A stretch of 64,000 nt of DNA from JAEYFP01 sp964566545 (GCA_964566545.1 CAZMIX010000002.1:1-64000); one strand, 5' to 3'; shown: positions 28,141-37,132, counted from the stretch's first letter. The notes: a model not told the origin generated them from the sequence alone. Numbers and translations: made by a program.

Positions 28141-29514
28141 TTATTTGCCCATCGCAAAGTTTACCGTATCCTGTGCCGTCTGAAGCTCAGAGTTGATATC
28201 CGCGCCTGCTACCACATTTGTGATGGCAACTGCAACCGCGTCTCTTGCCTCATAGTAATATACGCCTGTGTTGTTGCTCGGGATCTTGCCTGCAAATGCG
28301 GTGATCTTTGCAAATACGGCATCTCCACCGAAAAATTCCTGAGGCTCTGCGTATACTGTGGAATCTGCTGCCGGTAAGTACGTTGCAAGCGCGCCTGAAC
28401 TCGGAAGGATCGTCTCATAGAATTCTACGCTGCCTGCGAAGGTCTTTGCAAAGAAGTCTGCCGCCAGATCCAGATTCTTGCAGTTAGCAGTTACTGCCCA
28501 ACTGGAACCACCGTTGTTGGAGTAATTCGTAGCCGATGCCGCCTTTTCAAGCTTCGGCATATTTGTGATCGCCCACTTGCCGGACTGTTCCGGTACGGAC
28601 TGGATGGAAGCCATGATCCAGCAACCGTTGATCGTACCTGCAACTGTTTCGTTGTTGATGGAACCTACATACTGATCCCAGTCGTTTACTTCAACACATA
28701 CGCCTGTGGAAACAAGCTCTGCATAAACACCCATAACCTCTTTTAAGATATCGTTGTCAACCATGTCCGGATTTCCCTCTGCATCAAACAGGGAACCGCC
28801 TGCCGACTGCAGCATCATCATGATGACGTCCGTCTCGCCTGACTGGCAGGAAAGTAACGGCTTGCCCGTTTTTGCAAGAACATCCTTGCCGATTTCGATG
28901 TATTTGGACCATGTGATATCGGTCAGATCCTCTACCTTGTAGCCGGCCTGCTCGAGGATATCCGTCCTGTAGCAGCCGATGACTGCGCCGTTATCAAACG
29001 GAACGCCGTAATTTTTGCCTTCTACCGTCGAGTAAGCGACCTTGGAAGCGCCGAACTGGGAAAAATCGATTCCTGTGCTTGTCAGATCCGTGAACGCGTC
29101 AGGATAGCTGATGACATTTTTCTGGAACGCATTGTCCTGCATGAGCAGAATGTCGGGAAGTGTGCTTAAGTCCCCTGAGGAAGCAGCCGTTGTCAGCTTT
29201 GTCTGTACATCTGCCCAAGGTGTCTCTACAACATTTAATACAAAATCAGGATTTGTCTGCTTGTAAACCTCCGCCGCCTGCTCCATCGCGTACATGTTGA
29301 ACGCCGGATCCCAGCACCAAACGGTCAAAGTGTTGTCTCCCGATGCTGCCGGAGCTGCTTCTTCTGCCGTATCCGCGCCGGCATCTTCAGCCGGAGCCGC
29401 TTCTTCTGTTGCCGGTGCGTCTGCCGCGGGAGCTTCCGCTGCCGTAGAACCGCATCCGAGCAAGGATGTTACCATGGTTGCTGCCGCAAGTAATGCAATC
29501 AATTTCTTTTTCAT
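28141..29514 (-). CDS. Extracellular solute-binding lipoprotein, family 1 (galacto-oligosaccharide)
   Basis: Captures the sugar outside the cell and delivers it to the two permeases. The 457 residues start with a lipoprotein signal peptide ending at the lipobox LLGC (Cys21), then a low-complexity Ala/Glu linker (about 22-58), then the two-lobed binding fold, beginning TLTVWCWDPAFNMY and containing GVPFDNGAVIGCYRTDILEQ. RBS GGAGGAAAAAAA fits. It is the first gene of the transporter operon, with a 229-bp upstream region holding the promoter, palindromes and the assembly gap. Confidence 0.93.
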   Translation of the reverse strand: MKKKLIALLAAATMVTSLLGCGSTAAEAPAADAPATEEAAPAEDAGADTAEEAAPAASGDNTLTVWCWDPAFNMYAMEQAAEVYKQTNPDFVLNVVETPWADVQTKLTTAASSGDLSTLPDILLMQDNAFQKNVISYPDAFTDLTSTGIDFSQFGASKVAYSTVEGKNYGVPFDNGAVIGCYRTDILEQAGYKVEDLTDITWSKYIEIGKDVLAKTGKPLLSCQSGETDVIMMMLQSAGGSLFDAEGNPDMVDNDILKEVMGVYAELVSTGVCVEVNDWDQYVGSINNETVAGTINGCWIMASIQSVPEQSGKWAITNMPKLEKAASATNYSNNGGSSWAVTANCKNLDLAADFFAKTFAGSVEFYETILPSSGALATYLPAADSTVYAEPQEFFGGDAVFAKITAFAGKIPSNNTGVYYYEARDAVAVAITNVVAGADINSELQTAQDTVNFAMGK

Positions 29515-29630
29515 TTTTTTTCCTCCTGGATTTCTTTCATTTTTACTGCCTTCCTGTTTCTTTCAGTTACGCTGTCTTGTTTTGGTACATTCCTTCGAAG
29601 TTTTGTACAATATGCATATTTTTGTTTCTG

Positions 29631-29640
29631 NNNNNNNNNN
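29631..29640. other. Assembly gap (10 N)
   Basis: Ten unresolved bases in the 5' untranslated region of the transporter operon, about 20 bp downstream of the -10 element. The true gap length may differ from ten. Confidence 0.99.
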
Positions 29641-29650
29641 CTCTGTGATT

Positions 29651-29716
29651 GTGTACACATTATAACAAGACTTTCCATACTATTGTTAAGAATTTCGCTT
29701 ATAAAATGCGCATTTT
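29651..29716 (-). promoter_or_regulatory. Promoter and dyads of the sugar transporter operon
   Basis: Minus strand TATAAT at 29659-29664 with TTAACA (29684-29689) at a long 19-bp spacing, a weak -35 that suggests activation. GTGTACAC (29651-29658) is a perfect dyad at the start point and AAAATGCGCATTTT (29703-29716) a perfect 14-bp dyad upstream of -35. The AraC regulator encoded next door is a candidate binder of one of these. Confidence 0.6.
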
Positions 29717-29734
29717 CAATCATGATTTTTGTTG

Positions 29735-29748
29735 TGCAACCGGTTATT
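29735..29748. promoter_or_regulatory. Candidate LacI-family operator upstream of the transporter operon
   Basis: TGCAACCGGTTATT with the perfect core AACCGGTT (29738-29745), overlapping the araC stop codon. The core resembles CAATCGGTTG at the lacI start point (32950-32959). The central CG dyad is typical of LacI-family operators. Confidence 0.5.
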
Positions 29749-30694
29749 CCCATCCTTTATGCGCAGAAATTCGAAATTCCTGCGTTTTTTTCTCGTAATT
29801 TTGGAAATGCGTCTTCCAGTGATACGGCGAGCTACCGACGACCCGGTTAAAATTCCTGTTCAGCGTCGATACGGTCTGGAAACCCGTTTTTTCCGCGACG
29901 GTTTCCATCGAATAATTTGTTTTGTTTAACAGCTCGCATGCCTTCTGCACCCGTACGAGATTGATATACTCGATCGGACTCATATTCATGCTCTGCCCGA
30001 ACAGCCTCCGAAAATGTGTTTCGCTCATATGGCAGGCATCCGCTAAGTCCTTTACCTGTAGCTCCCTGGCATAATTTTTATTAACATAGACAATGGCGCT
30101 GCGAATCTGCTTGGAAACGCTGCTGCTCTCCTCGTTCTGCTTTGAAAAATCCCGGTTTGCCTGCGCGGTGAGCATCAGCAGGGAAAAGACGAGTCCTTGT
30201 GCCGCTTCGAGATAATACGGCTGCTTTTCCGTCTCCGTCTGGATAAGCGCCTTGACGACCTCGGTAAGCGGACTGTTTTCCTCTTCTTTGATCAGAAGTG
30301 GGCGGGCATTGATCCGCGCCCTGATTTTTTCCGCCTGCATCGGATTGCGCTCCGTAAATTCGCTCAAAAAATGGTCTACATCCACGAACAAATACTCCCA
30401 GAAACAGACCGAACCCGGCTCACTGTTCGTCGTATGCGGAATGCTGTTCGGAATGATCGAAACCTCGCCGCCCGTATAATTTTTATACAGCAGTTCCTTC
30501 TCCATGACGTCATAGGCCAGCTCGCCTTTCCCGTAATGGCAATAGCCGATTTCAAGTATATTGTGAAAATGCAAAAATTCGATACCATCGCCGTACCGCC
30601 TTTTCCAGCCGTTCCCGAGCAGCGCCAGCGCCGGTTCGTTCTGCGGCATATCATAATAGCGGTATTCGATGCTAATCTTTTTCTTTTTCGCCAT
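29744..30694 (-). CDS. AraC-family transcriptional regulator
   Basis: Probable sugar-responsive activator of the transporter/galactosidase operon. The 316 residues comprise a cupin-like N-terminal sensing domain (FHNILEIGYCHYGKGELAYDV, about 40-62) and a C-terminal double helix-turn-helix with LQVKDLADACHMSETHFRRL and YSMETVAEKTGFQTVSTLNR. RBS GAAAGGAACGTTC fits ATG 30694. Transcribed after lacI and the GH53 gene (45-bp gap) and directly before the transporter promoter, whose weak -35 fits activator control. Confidence 0.92.
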   Translation of the reverse strand: MAKKKKISIEYRYYDMPQNEPALALLGNGWKRRYGDGIEFLHFHNILEIGYCHYGKGELAYDVMEKELLYKNYTGGEVSIIPNSIPHTTNSEPGSVCFWEYLFVDVDHFLSEFTERNPMQAEKIRARINARPLLIKEEENSPLTEVVKALIQTETEKQPYYLEAAQGLVFSLLMLTAQANRDFSKQNEESSSVSKQIRSAIVYVNKNYARELQVKDLADACHMSETHFRRLFGQSMNMSPIEYINLVRVQKACELLNKTNYSMETVAEKTGFQTVSTLNRNFNRVVGSSPYHWKTHFQNYEKKTQEFRISAHKGWE

Positions 30695-30739
30695 GAACGT
30701 TCCTTTCTCATATGGAATATCAGAGTTTGTATCTGCTCA

Positions 30740-31867
30740 TCAAACATTAGGGGGATAATCCCGTATGACTTTGAGCACAGGCAGCGCATTTCCTTCATAA
30801 TCAAACAGCGCCTGATTTGCCCATTCATTGCCGCCGGGCCCCGACTCCTTCGTATAGGCAAGTGCAGCCTCGTTTGCCCAGCCGCAGCCCGGCACCGGAA
30901 TCCACGCCGGTTCCCAGTAGTAATAACCCTTGCCGCGCTGTTTGGGCACTGATATAATCAGCTTTATGAGCTTTTTCATAAATTGGCACTGACCGTCTTT
31001 TGTCATCGGAAACCCCAAGTGCTCCACAAGGGAAGGTTTTGTCGCCATTCCTTTACGGTTTTCAAGCGGCTGCTTTTCATATTGCGCATAATCCTCCATC
31101 GTGAAACCCATCGATGTCTCGCAGACAATCAGATCTTTTTGGTAGCGCTCCGCAAGCATTTGCATGTTATCTGCAAGCATTTGCATCGTCCCATGCCAGA
31201 ACGGATAATAGGACAGGCCGATGACCTGAAAGTCCAAGCCTTCCCGCCGCTGAATATAATGGTCAAACCATTCTCTATACATCTCAAGATTGCCGCCATT
31301 GTCCAAATGCAGCATAACAGGCATTTCTTCAGATACGACACGCACACCGTAAATACCCGCATTGACAAATTTCGCAATATTATCGTAATTTGGTTTTTTT
31401 CCGTTCGGCCACAAAAGCCCATTTGTCAACTCATTGCCAACCTGCACCATATCAGGAAAAGCGCCTTCCCTTTTCAGCGTGAGCAGCGTATCGCGCGTAA
31501 AGCTGAATACCGCATCTGCAAGCGCCTCGTCCGAAAATCCCCGCCACGCCTTAGGAATCGTCTGTTTTCCCGGATCCGCCCAAAAATCGCTGTACTGGAA
31601 ATCGAGCAGAATATCCATCTGGGCTTGTTTGGCCCGTTTTGCAAGCGCAATTGTCGTTGCAAGATCGTTTCTGCCCGCTCCATAGGAAACACCCATTTCG
31701 GAATAGGGATCGTTCCAAAGACGCAGGCGCACTGCATTTACACCGTAACGCTTTAATATTACAAATAGGTCTTCTTTTCTTCCGTCGTCGTAATAGGCCG
31801 CGCCCAGCTCCTCCAGCTCGATCAGTGTGGAAATATCCATCCCCTTAATAAATGTGTCTTCTCTCAT
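30740..31867 (-). CDS. ganB: GH53 endo-beta-1,4-galactanase, cytoplasmic type
   Basis: Cleaves beta-1,4-galactan or longer galacto-oligosaccharides. The TIM-barrel of 375 residues starts FIKGMDISTLIELEELGAAY, the usual GH53 opening. The acid/base is E146 (VQVGNE) and the nucleophile E250 (LIVCETS). Bacterial GH53 enzymes are usually secreted; this one begins MREDTF with no signal peptide or anchor, so it probably trims imported fragments. Its start codon overlaps the lacI stop (ATGA at 31864-31867), so the two are co-translated. Gene symbol by analogy to the Bacillus gan operon. Confidence 0.92.
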   Translation of the reverse strand: MREDTFIKGMDISTLIELEELGAAYYDDGRKEDLFVILKRYGVNAVRLRLWNDPYSEMGVSYGAGRNDLATTIALAKRAKQAQMDILLDFQYSDFWADPGKQTIPKAWRGFSDEALADAVFSFTRDTLLTLKREGAFPDMVQVGNELTNGLLWPNGKKPNYDNIAKFVNAGIYGVRVVSEEMPVMLHLDNGGNLEMYREWFDHYIQRREGLDFQVIGLSYYPFWHGTMQMLADNMQMLAERYQKDLIVCETSMGFTMEDYAQYEKQPLENRKGMATKPSLVEHLGFPMTKDGQCQFMKKLIKLIISVPKQRGKGYYYWEPAWIPVPGCGWANEAALAYTKESGPGGNEWANQALFDYEGNALPVLKVIRDYPPNV

Positions 31868-32922
31868 CGCGTAGACTCCTTTATCACAATTTGATAGTTG
31901 AGCGTCGTCAAAACCGGCACCTCGTTCCCCTCTATGATTGATATTACCAGCTCTGCCACGATCCGCCCAAGCTGCATCACATCATAGGTCAGCCCCGTAA
32001 TCGCAGGCACATAGTTATCCAGAATAACACTCTCAAATAGCGTCGCCACACGCATTTCATCCGGCACCGCCACATTTGCCTTACGTAATTTATTCAGCAC
32101 AGAAAGCGTAATTCGGTCGTCCCCGCACAGCACACAGTCACAACCGCCATAAAGGACATCCTGTATTGAACGCGTAATATCGCTTTCGCTATTCATGTTT
32201 TCATAGATCATCAAATATTTTTTATCCGTTTTCATCGTTTCATACGCCTGCTTCACACCGAGAAGGCGCTTTTGGTTGACAATATGCTCCGGATTGCCAT
32301 AAAGCAGTGCGATACGCTTTAAGCCCTTTCCGAGCAGATATCTTGTAAGCTCGCAGGCGGCCTCCTCATGCTTTGCGTCAACCTGTATAACCCTTTCGCC
32401 CTCATAAAGCCCAATTACAACAAACGGGAGCTTCTTTTCCATCAGAAACGCGACAGCAGGGTCATTTTGCATCGTTCTCGTCAAAATGACACCATCCACC
32501 TTTTTATTTGTCACGATCCGCTTCAAATTCTCAATGCTGCGCTCGGATGCCGTCGTAATAATCGCGTCGTAATCTGCGCCGGACAGGTATTCGCTGATAC
32601 CAAGCAAGGCTTTCTGGAAAAACGGCATATCCTGCAGATAATCATCATCCGGCAACAACACACAGATATTAAATGTCCTGGACTGTGCAAGTCCCTTGGC
32701 GATCACACTCGGTTGGTAACCATGCGCCTCAATGTATGCATTCACCTTTTTTCTCGTTTCTTCCCCAATCCTGCCCTTGCCCGACATCGCTCTGGAAACC
32801 GTAGTTTTCGATACTCCCATCTCCCTCGCAATATCATTGATTGTCAGATTTTTCTTTTTCTCCTTCAAAATTACCCGCACCCCTTTTCCGTTATGATCCG
32901 ATACAGCCTTGCCGTTTTTCAT
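31864..32922 (-). CDS. LacI-family transcriptional repressor
   Basis: Sugar-responsive repressor, presumably of this locus (GanR-like role). The helix-turn-helix LTINDIAREMGVSKTTVSRA and hinge helix PSVIAKGLAQSRT precede the periplasmic-binding-protein-like effector domain (ICVLLPDDDYLQDMPFFQKA onward). Length is 352 from ATG 32922, which lacks a proper RBS; a GTG at 32880 or TTG at 32868, behind GGAAAAGG and GGGGTG respectively, may be the real start and would remove an unconserved 14-18 residues. First gene of the locus, with a consensus promoter carrying an operator at the start point. Confidence 0.9.
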   Translation of the reverse strand: MKNGKAVSDHNGKGVRVILKEKKKNLTINDIAREMGVSKTTVSRAMSGKGRIGEETRKKVNAYIEAHGYQPSVIAKGLAQSRTFNICVLLPDDDYLQDMPFFQKALLGISEYLSGADYDAIITTASERSIENLKRIVTNKKVDGVILTRTMQNDPAVAFLMEKKLPFVVIGLYEGERVIQVDAKHEEAACELTRYLLGKGLKRIALLYGNPEHIVNQKRLLGVKQAYETMKTDKKYLMIYENMNSESDITRSIQDVLYGGCDCVLCGDDRITLSVLNKLRKANVAVPDEMRVATLFESVILDNYVPAITGLTYDVMQLGRIVAELVISIIEGNEVPVLTTLNYQIVIKESTR

Positions 32923-32946
32923 CCTAATGATAAATAAAATCTATAT

Positions 32947-32997
32947 GCGCAATCGGTTGTTCATATTAATTATACCGGTCACTCATTTCTGTGTCAA
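32947..32997 (-). promoter_or_regulatory. lacI promoter with operator at the transcription start
   Basis: Minus strand TTGACA (32992-32997), 17-bp spacer, TATAAT (32969-32974): perfect sigma-A consensus. The pseudo-palindrome GCGCAATCGGTTGTTC (32947-32962) covers about +1 to +16, the usual place for a LacI-type repressor. Confidence 0.75.
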
Positions 32998-33011
32998 TAA
33001 AAGAAGTAACA

Positions 33012-33053
33012 AAAAAACATGCGACTCTCACTAAAAGTGTAAGAGAGCCGCAC
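33012..33053 (-). terminator. Intrinsic terminator of the TPR-protein gene
   Basis: TGCGACTCTC and GAGAGCCGCA form a 10-bp stem with one mismatch; on the minus strand seven T follow closely. It separates the TPR gene from the lacI promoter. Confidence 0.75.
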
Positions 33054-33099
33054 ACTATCGGAATCCAATATTTTTCAATTATGTTTCATATCCGTCAGT

Positions 33100-34716
33100 C
33101 TATTTTTCTTTAAAGAATTTAAACATATTCTTAAAGAAAGCCAAACCTTTTTTGCTGTCGGCAGCTTCCGCGGAACGTATCCGGTTTTCAGGATGAATGC
33201 CACCCGTAAACTCCCGCTGCCCGCTTTCCATGCACTCCCGCTCATATTGATGATACTCGTGCAGCAGCTTCCGGTCGCGCAGCAGCCGATTATATTCCCG
33301 GTCATACTGCGCGTAGTAAAAGTCAAATTTGCCTCGGAGCAACTTGCGATATCTCGCATCGCTCTCGAAATCATCGCATACGATTTTGACATGCTCATAG
33401 AGAAGGAAAAAATCCTCCTGCCGGTATACAAGCCCGAATCGCTCCGGCCTGCAAAGCCGTAACGCATCCAGCGCTTTGGCGGCATCTTCAAAAATGCAAT
33501 AAAGCTTTCCGATCTGAAACTGCACCCATGTGCTGTAATCCGTGTCCTCCGTTACCTTCCCCTTTAGCAGCCAGTAAATATCAAACGCTTGCTGATATTC
33601 CCCATCGATAAACAGATCGAGCGCCTCCGAAAGCAGCTCATTCACCGATTTAGAAACAGGCTGTGTCAAACAGACCGGCTCGACCAGCTTAATATTTTCG
33701 TAGCGTTTGTGTACACTGAGAAGCTTCTCCTGCTTCTCAATATCCCGCAGCAGCAGTTCGTCAATATCGTCTGCACCCGATGGTAACTGGTTACGATATT
33801 CCGCATATTTTTTCTGTCCCATATCAAAGCAGGACACTTCGTATTCGTCAAATACTTCCCCGACCTCCCGACCCGCGGCTTCCATTGCCTGCCTGTGGGT
33901 ATCGGCATATTCCGCATCAATCCTGCCATGATAATAAATTTTTATTTGGCGTTCATATTTTTTCATCTTTTCATCCAAAAGGGCATGTCCAAAATGGATA
34001 TAAAAATCAGCCTCATCTTCAATAAACTCTAGATTACACCGATAATACAAAGCAGCTGCCCGCTCATAATTCCCAATAAAATAATAAACCTCGGCAAGAG
34101 AAAACGCGCACCGTGTATAAAGCTGCTGCGCTCTGTCCGCATGCTTCAAAATGCGCTCATAGCGCTTTGCCGCTTCCTCAAGCTGCTCTATTTTTCTAAG
34201 ATAGTCCGCCTCAGCCAGCCATTCCTCCAAGTCGGCATTTGCCTCTCTTGCAGAATCCTCCTCCATGATCAGCTCCGTCGCCTGCTCAAACGTTATAATC
34301 ATTTCATCATGATAAATACACATGCTCCCCGTGTCAAAAATAATTCTCAGTCCATATCCGGCAAGCTTTTTATTGATTTCCCGCATCGCTTCATCAAATG
34401 CCGCATAGCTCGCAAACGGATCGATTTCCAGCCACTGCCTGAAAGCGTTGTTGATCATGCGGATCACACATGCCTCCGAAGAATCCTCTGCAAACCAAAG
34501 TAGCGGTTCCGTATTAATATCCCAGTCCTTCATCGGTTTATCCGTCGTCACCGCTTTTGTCATCATATTTAATTTTACGGAATGATTAGTTCCAAGCAGC
34601 ACCAGCGTATCATCCGTTAGAATATATTTTGCACAAGAGCCGTAATTTCGATCCATCACAGCTACCGTCATATACATCCTGACATCCAGCTGTCTGTAAA
34701 GTTCAAATACGATCAT
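33100..34716 (-). CDS. Hypothetical TPR-repeat protein, 538 residues
   Basis: Function unknown. The N-terminal ~135 residues look like a mixed beta domain (MTVAVMDRNYGSCAKYILTD), followed by helical repeats of TPR character: LEEAAKRYERILKHADRAQQ, IGNYERAAALYYRCNLEFIE, and in the second half LFIDGEYQQAFDIYWLLKGK. The end is a basic amphipathic segment (KKGLAFFKNMFKFFKEK) that could touch membrane. No signal peptide or TM helix. Its own terminator follows. Its general style (long, acidic, TPR-like) resembles the proteins of the 46-53 kb operon, but I see no direct homology. Confidence 0.75.
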   Translation of the reverse strand: MIVFELYRQLDVRMYMTVAVMDRNYGSCAKYILTDDTLVLLGTNHSVKLNMMTKAVTTDKPMKDWDINTEPLLWFAEDSSEACVIRMINNAFRQWLEIDPFASYAAFDEAMREINKKLAGYGLRIIFDTGSMCIYHDEMIITFEQATELIMEEDSAREANADLEEWLAEADYLRKIEQLEEAAKRYERILKHADRAQQLYTRCAFSLAEVYYFIGNYERAAALYYRCNLEFIEDEADFYIHFGHALLDEKMKKYERQIKIYYHGRIDAEYADTHRQAMEAAGREVGEVFDEYEVSCFDMGQKKYAEYRNQLPSGADDIDELLLRDIEKQEKLLSVHKRYENIKLVEPVCLTQPVSKSVNELLSEALDLFIDGEYQQAFDIYWLLKGKVTEDTDYSTWVQFQIGKLYCIFEDAAKALDALRLCRPERFGLVYRQEDFFLLYEHVKIVCDDFESDARYRKLLRGKFDFYYAQYDREYNRLLRDRKLLHEYHQYERECMESGQREFTGGIHPENRIRSAEAADSKKGLAFFKNMFKFFKEK

Positions 34717-34927
34717 AGCAGTTCCCCTTATCTACATCCACTCTATCACTATTGTATAGCCTTCCCATAGAGAAATCAAGAATTCAAATTTTTTTTATTT
34801 GATTGTATAAACTAAAAAATTCAGTTCATACTATTAACAGGTAATGAAGCAGAAGCATTACCGAAAAAATCATTGGACCCCTCCATTGATAATACAAAGG
34901 AAAATGAATACTTATCCTCCCCCTTGG

Positions 34928-34960
34928 TTCCCCATCACAACAGCGTGGTGGGGAATTTTT
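34928..34960 (+). terminator. Orphan terminator-like hairpin in a 412-bp gap
   Basis: TTCCCCATCAC and GTGGTGGGGAA form an 11-bp stem (one G-T pair) with a six-base loop and TTTTT. No plus-strand gene precedes it: the gap 34717-35128 holds only short, low-quality reading frames. It could end a small RNA or be left from a lost gene. Confidence 0.6.
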
Positions 34961-35128
34961 ATGCACAGCCGCACGCAAAAAAAATTACCGAATGATGCAA
35001 AGGACCTTCCCGTCCATTCCAAATCATCTGTTAAACATCATGGCAAACTCTGTGCCCTTTCCCTGCACTCTGCGGATATGCACACTATACCGTATCCGGC
35101 TGTGTATTTGACATCTATGTTGAAATTT

Positions 35129-36040
35129 TCATAAAGATGTGCAGTTTTCAAAAACAGAGCCTACCGCCTGCAGTTTTTGCGCCAGATCCTCGCGGTAATT
35201 TTCATCTTTTCTGGAAAGGCTGTTGATCACACAACAGAAGTTTTTTTCGTATGCGGTAGCGTGAATATATTGCTCGTTTCCCAGATACATGGCAATATGA
35301 CCGGGGAAAAACAACAAATCTCCTTTCCTTCTGTCGCAAGCAGGGATTTTTTTCACCGGAAAGCCGCTCTGGATCCGGGCATCCCGATAGATCAAAATTC
35401 CGCAGAAAAAATAACTCATAAAGGTCAGCCCTGAGCAGTCAATTCCGTCTGCTGTTTTTCCGCCCCAGCGATACTGAGCGCCAAGATACCGTCTTGCCCA
35501 CTGCGTCAACTCCTCACGGAGCGCCTCCTGAGACTGTCCCGGACAGAGCCTCTGCCGCAGAAAATAATCTTTTGGTCTGTTCCGAAGAAGGAATGCATCG
35601 CTGTCCCTGCGTTCACCGAGGGCTACCAGCGGCAGAAAGCCACAGATTCCATCCGCTGTCCAAATTCTGCGGTAACCGTTCTCCTCATAATCCTCTCTTA
35701 AAAACACAAAGCTTCCGGCATACAAGGTCTGAAGTGCAATTCCCCTCACATTTGGGATATTCATTAAATCTACCCTTCCCGACCGAACCAGACGGCATTT
35801 TTGACCGACGCGCAGCTCTATATCCCGATCAGAGGCAGGGTGCAGAGAAGTTTCCTCCAGTAAGCCCTCATAGCCATAATGCGTCACCACTCTTAAAAGA
35901 CTTCCCCTTTTCTCCAGTATGCCTACCGCCCATCCGGACAATACTTCGTCCGCGACAAGGGATCGCTCCATATCTGCTCCTTCTTCAAATGATAACTCAT
36001 ACAGATTCGTCTTCGGTGCGGAAACTATCCCAATGTCCAT
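35129..36040 (-). CDS. NlpC/P60 cysteine peptidase with SH3-like domains (YkfC-like)
   Basis: Probably cleaves gamma-D-Glu-diamino-acid bonds in murein peptides. Two SH3b-like domains (about 10-75 and 85-140) precede the NlpC/P60 core with the catalytic Cys202 (DGIDCSGLTF), His248 (PGHIAMYLG) and third polar residue at H260 (YIHA). No signal peptide is seen, so it likely recycles peptides in the cytoplasm like YkfC. GGAGGATGGGGC precedes the ATG. The M19 dipeptidase gene lies 48 bp upstream on the same strand; the pair would degrade wall peptides stepwise. Confidence 0.9.
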   Translation of the reverse strand: MDIGIVSAPKTNLYELSFEEGADMERSLVADEVLSGWAVGILEKRGSLLRVVTHYGYEGLLEETSLHPASDRDIELRVGQKCRLVRSGRVDLMNIPNVRGIALQTLYAGSFVFLREDYEENGYRRIWTADGICGFLPLVALGERRDSDAFLLRNRPKDYFLRQRLCPGQSQEALREELTQWARRYLGAQYRWGGKTADGIDCSGLTFMSYFFCGILIYRDARIQSGFPVKKIPACDRRKGDLLFFPGHIAMYLGNEQYIHATAYEKNFCCVINSLSRKDENYREDLAQKLQAVGSVFENCTSL

Positions 36041-36088
36041 GCCCCATCCTCCACTTTTTCAAGTTCATAGGTTTTTCTGTTCTCCGTC

Positions 36089-37132
36089 TCACAACAGCTC
36101 CTTATAAACGCGCATCACATTCTTATAAAAAACAGCCTCAATTTCACTTTCATGAAATCCCTGTCGGCGCAGTTCCTCCTCCAGCAGAGGAAGCTTACTG
36201 CAGTCCGTCAGCTCGGAGGCTCCGCTAATTCCATCAAAATCAGAACCTAATCCGACGCATTCCAGTCCTCCGGTATTAACAAGGTAACGCACATGCTCCG
36301 CCATTTTGCTGACAGTACTTCTGCAGGAGGTCTCATGCTCCGCCTCCTTAGCAAGAAAGTCCGCATTGTAATTAAGGCCGATCACTCCGCCGCGCTGCGC
36401 CAGCTTCCTGATCATATCATCCGTAAGATTTCTGCTGTGTCCACATAGCGCCCTCGCATTTGAATGACTTGCCACAAACGGTTTCTTTGTATTCTGCCAG
36501 ACATCATAAAAACCGGCATCCGATAAATGGGATACGTCGATGATCATCCCGATCCGCTCCATCTCCTTAAGAAAGGCAAAGCCCCTTTCCTTCAGCCCGC
36601 GTTCCGTCTCCGGGTAAAACCGGAATTGTTCGCCATTTTCCTCTTCTGCGGTACAGTTTGGGAAACCCAGCTCATTTTCATAATTCCAGACCAGCGTCAT
36701 CATTCGAACCCCCAGACGGTACAGGCTGCGCAGCTGTGCCAGACTTCCCCCGCAAACGCTTCCCTCTTCTACCGTAAGCACTGCCGACATCTTTCCCAGT
36801 TCCCGATTTCTTTCAATATCGCGAAAGCATTTCACCACACCTATGATATCCGAATATTTTTCGATTTCCAGGTAAAAAAGATCGCTGAACCGCATAAAAG
36901 CCTCCAGCGGATCCGCATTTCGTTTCAAATGTACGAATATCGCGAAATTTTGCAATAAATAATTTCCTGCCTGCATCTTTTCCAGATCCATCTGCAGGGA
37001 ATTATGAAGCAGATCTTCCTGTTCATCCGCATTTTTTCTATCCCATAGCTCCGTTATCGTATCACAATGCATGTCGGCTACTTTCAAATTGCAATTCTCC
37101 ATTCCCTGTTTCCCCGAAAGAAACATCTTCAT
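36089..37132 (-). CDS. Membrane dipeptidase family (M19) peptidase
   Basis: Zinc dipeptidase acting on dipeptides, often with a D-residue at the C-terminal position. The first metal site is ADMHCDT (HxD), the bridging Glu lies in LTVEEGS, and the second site and active-site His lie in IDVSHLSD and ASHSNARALCGHSRNL; the C-terminal VGLGSDFDG is also typical. Length 347 from ATG 37132; an ATG at 37102 (MENCNLKVADMHCDT) is an equally plausible start. Forms a pair with the downstream NlpC/P60 gene. Confidence 0.93.
   Translation of the reverse strand: MKMFLSGKQGMENCNLKVADMHCDTITELWDRKNADEQEDLLHNSLQMDLEKMQAGNYLLQNFAIFVHLKRNADPLEAFMRFSDLFYLEIEKYSDIIGVVKCFRDIERNRELGKMSAVLTVEEGSVCGGSLAQLRSLYRLGVRMMTLVWNYENELGFPNCTAEEENGEQFRFYPETERGLKERGFAFLKEMERIGMIIDVSHLSDAGFYDVWQNTKKPFVASHSNARALCGHSRNLTDDMIRKLAQRGGVIGLNYNADFLAKEAEHETSCRSTVSKMAEHVRYLVNTGGLECVGLGSDFDGISGASELTDCSKLPLLEEELRRQGFHESEIEAVFYKNVMRVYKELL

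Noticed and set aside
30197..31756. Two plus-strand frames (251 and 257 codons) opposite the AraC and GH53 genes
   Set aside because: Shadows of genes with confirmed active-site motifs; no RBS or promoter.
34844..35134. 96-codon plus-strand frame in the 412-bp gap
   Set aside because: Composition unlike real genes, no RBS, and it runs through the terminator-like hairpin.
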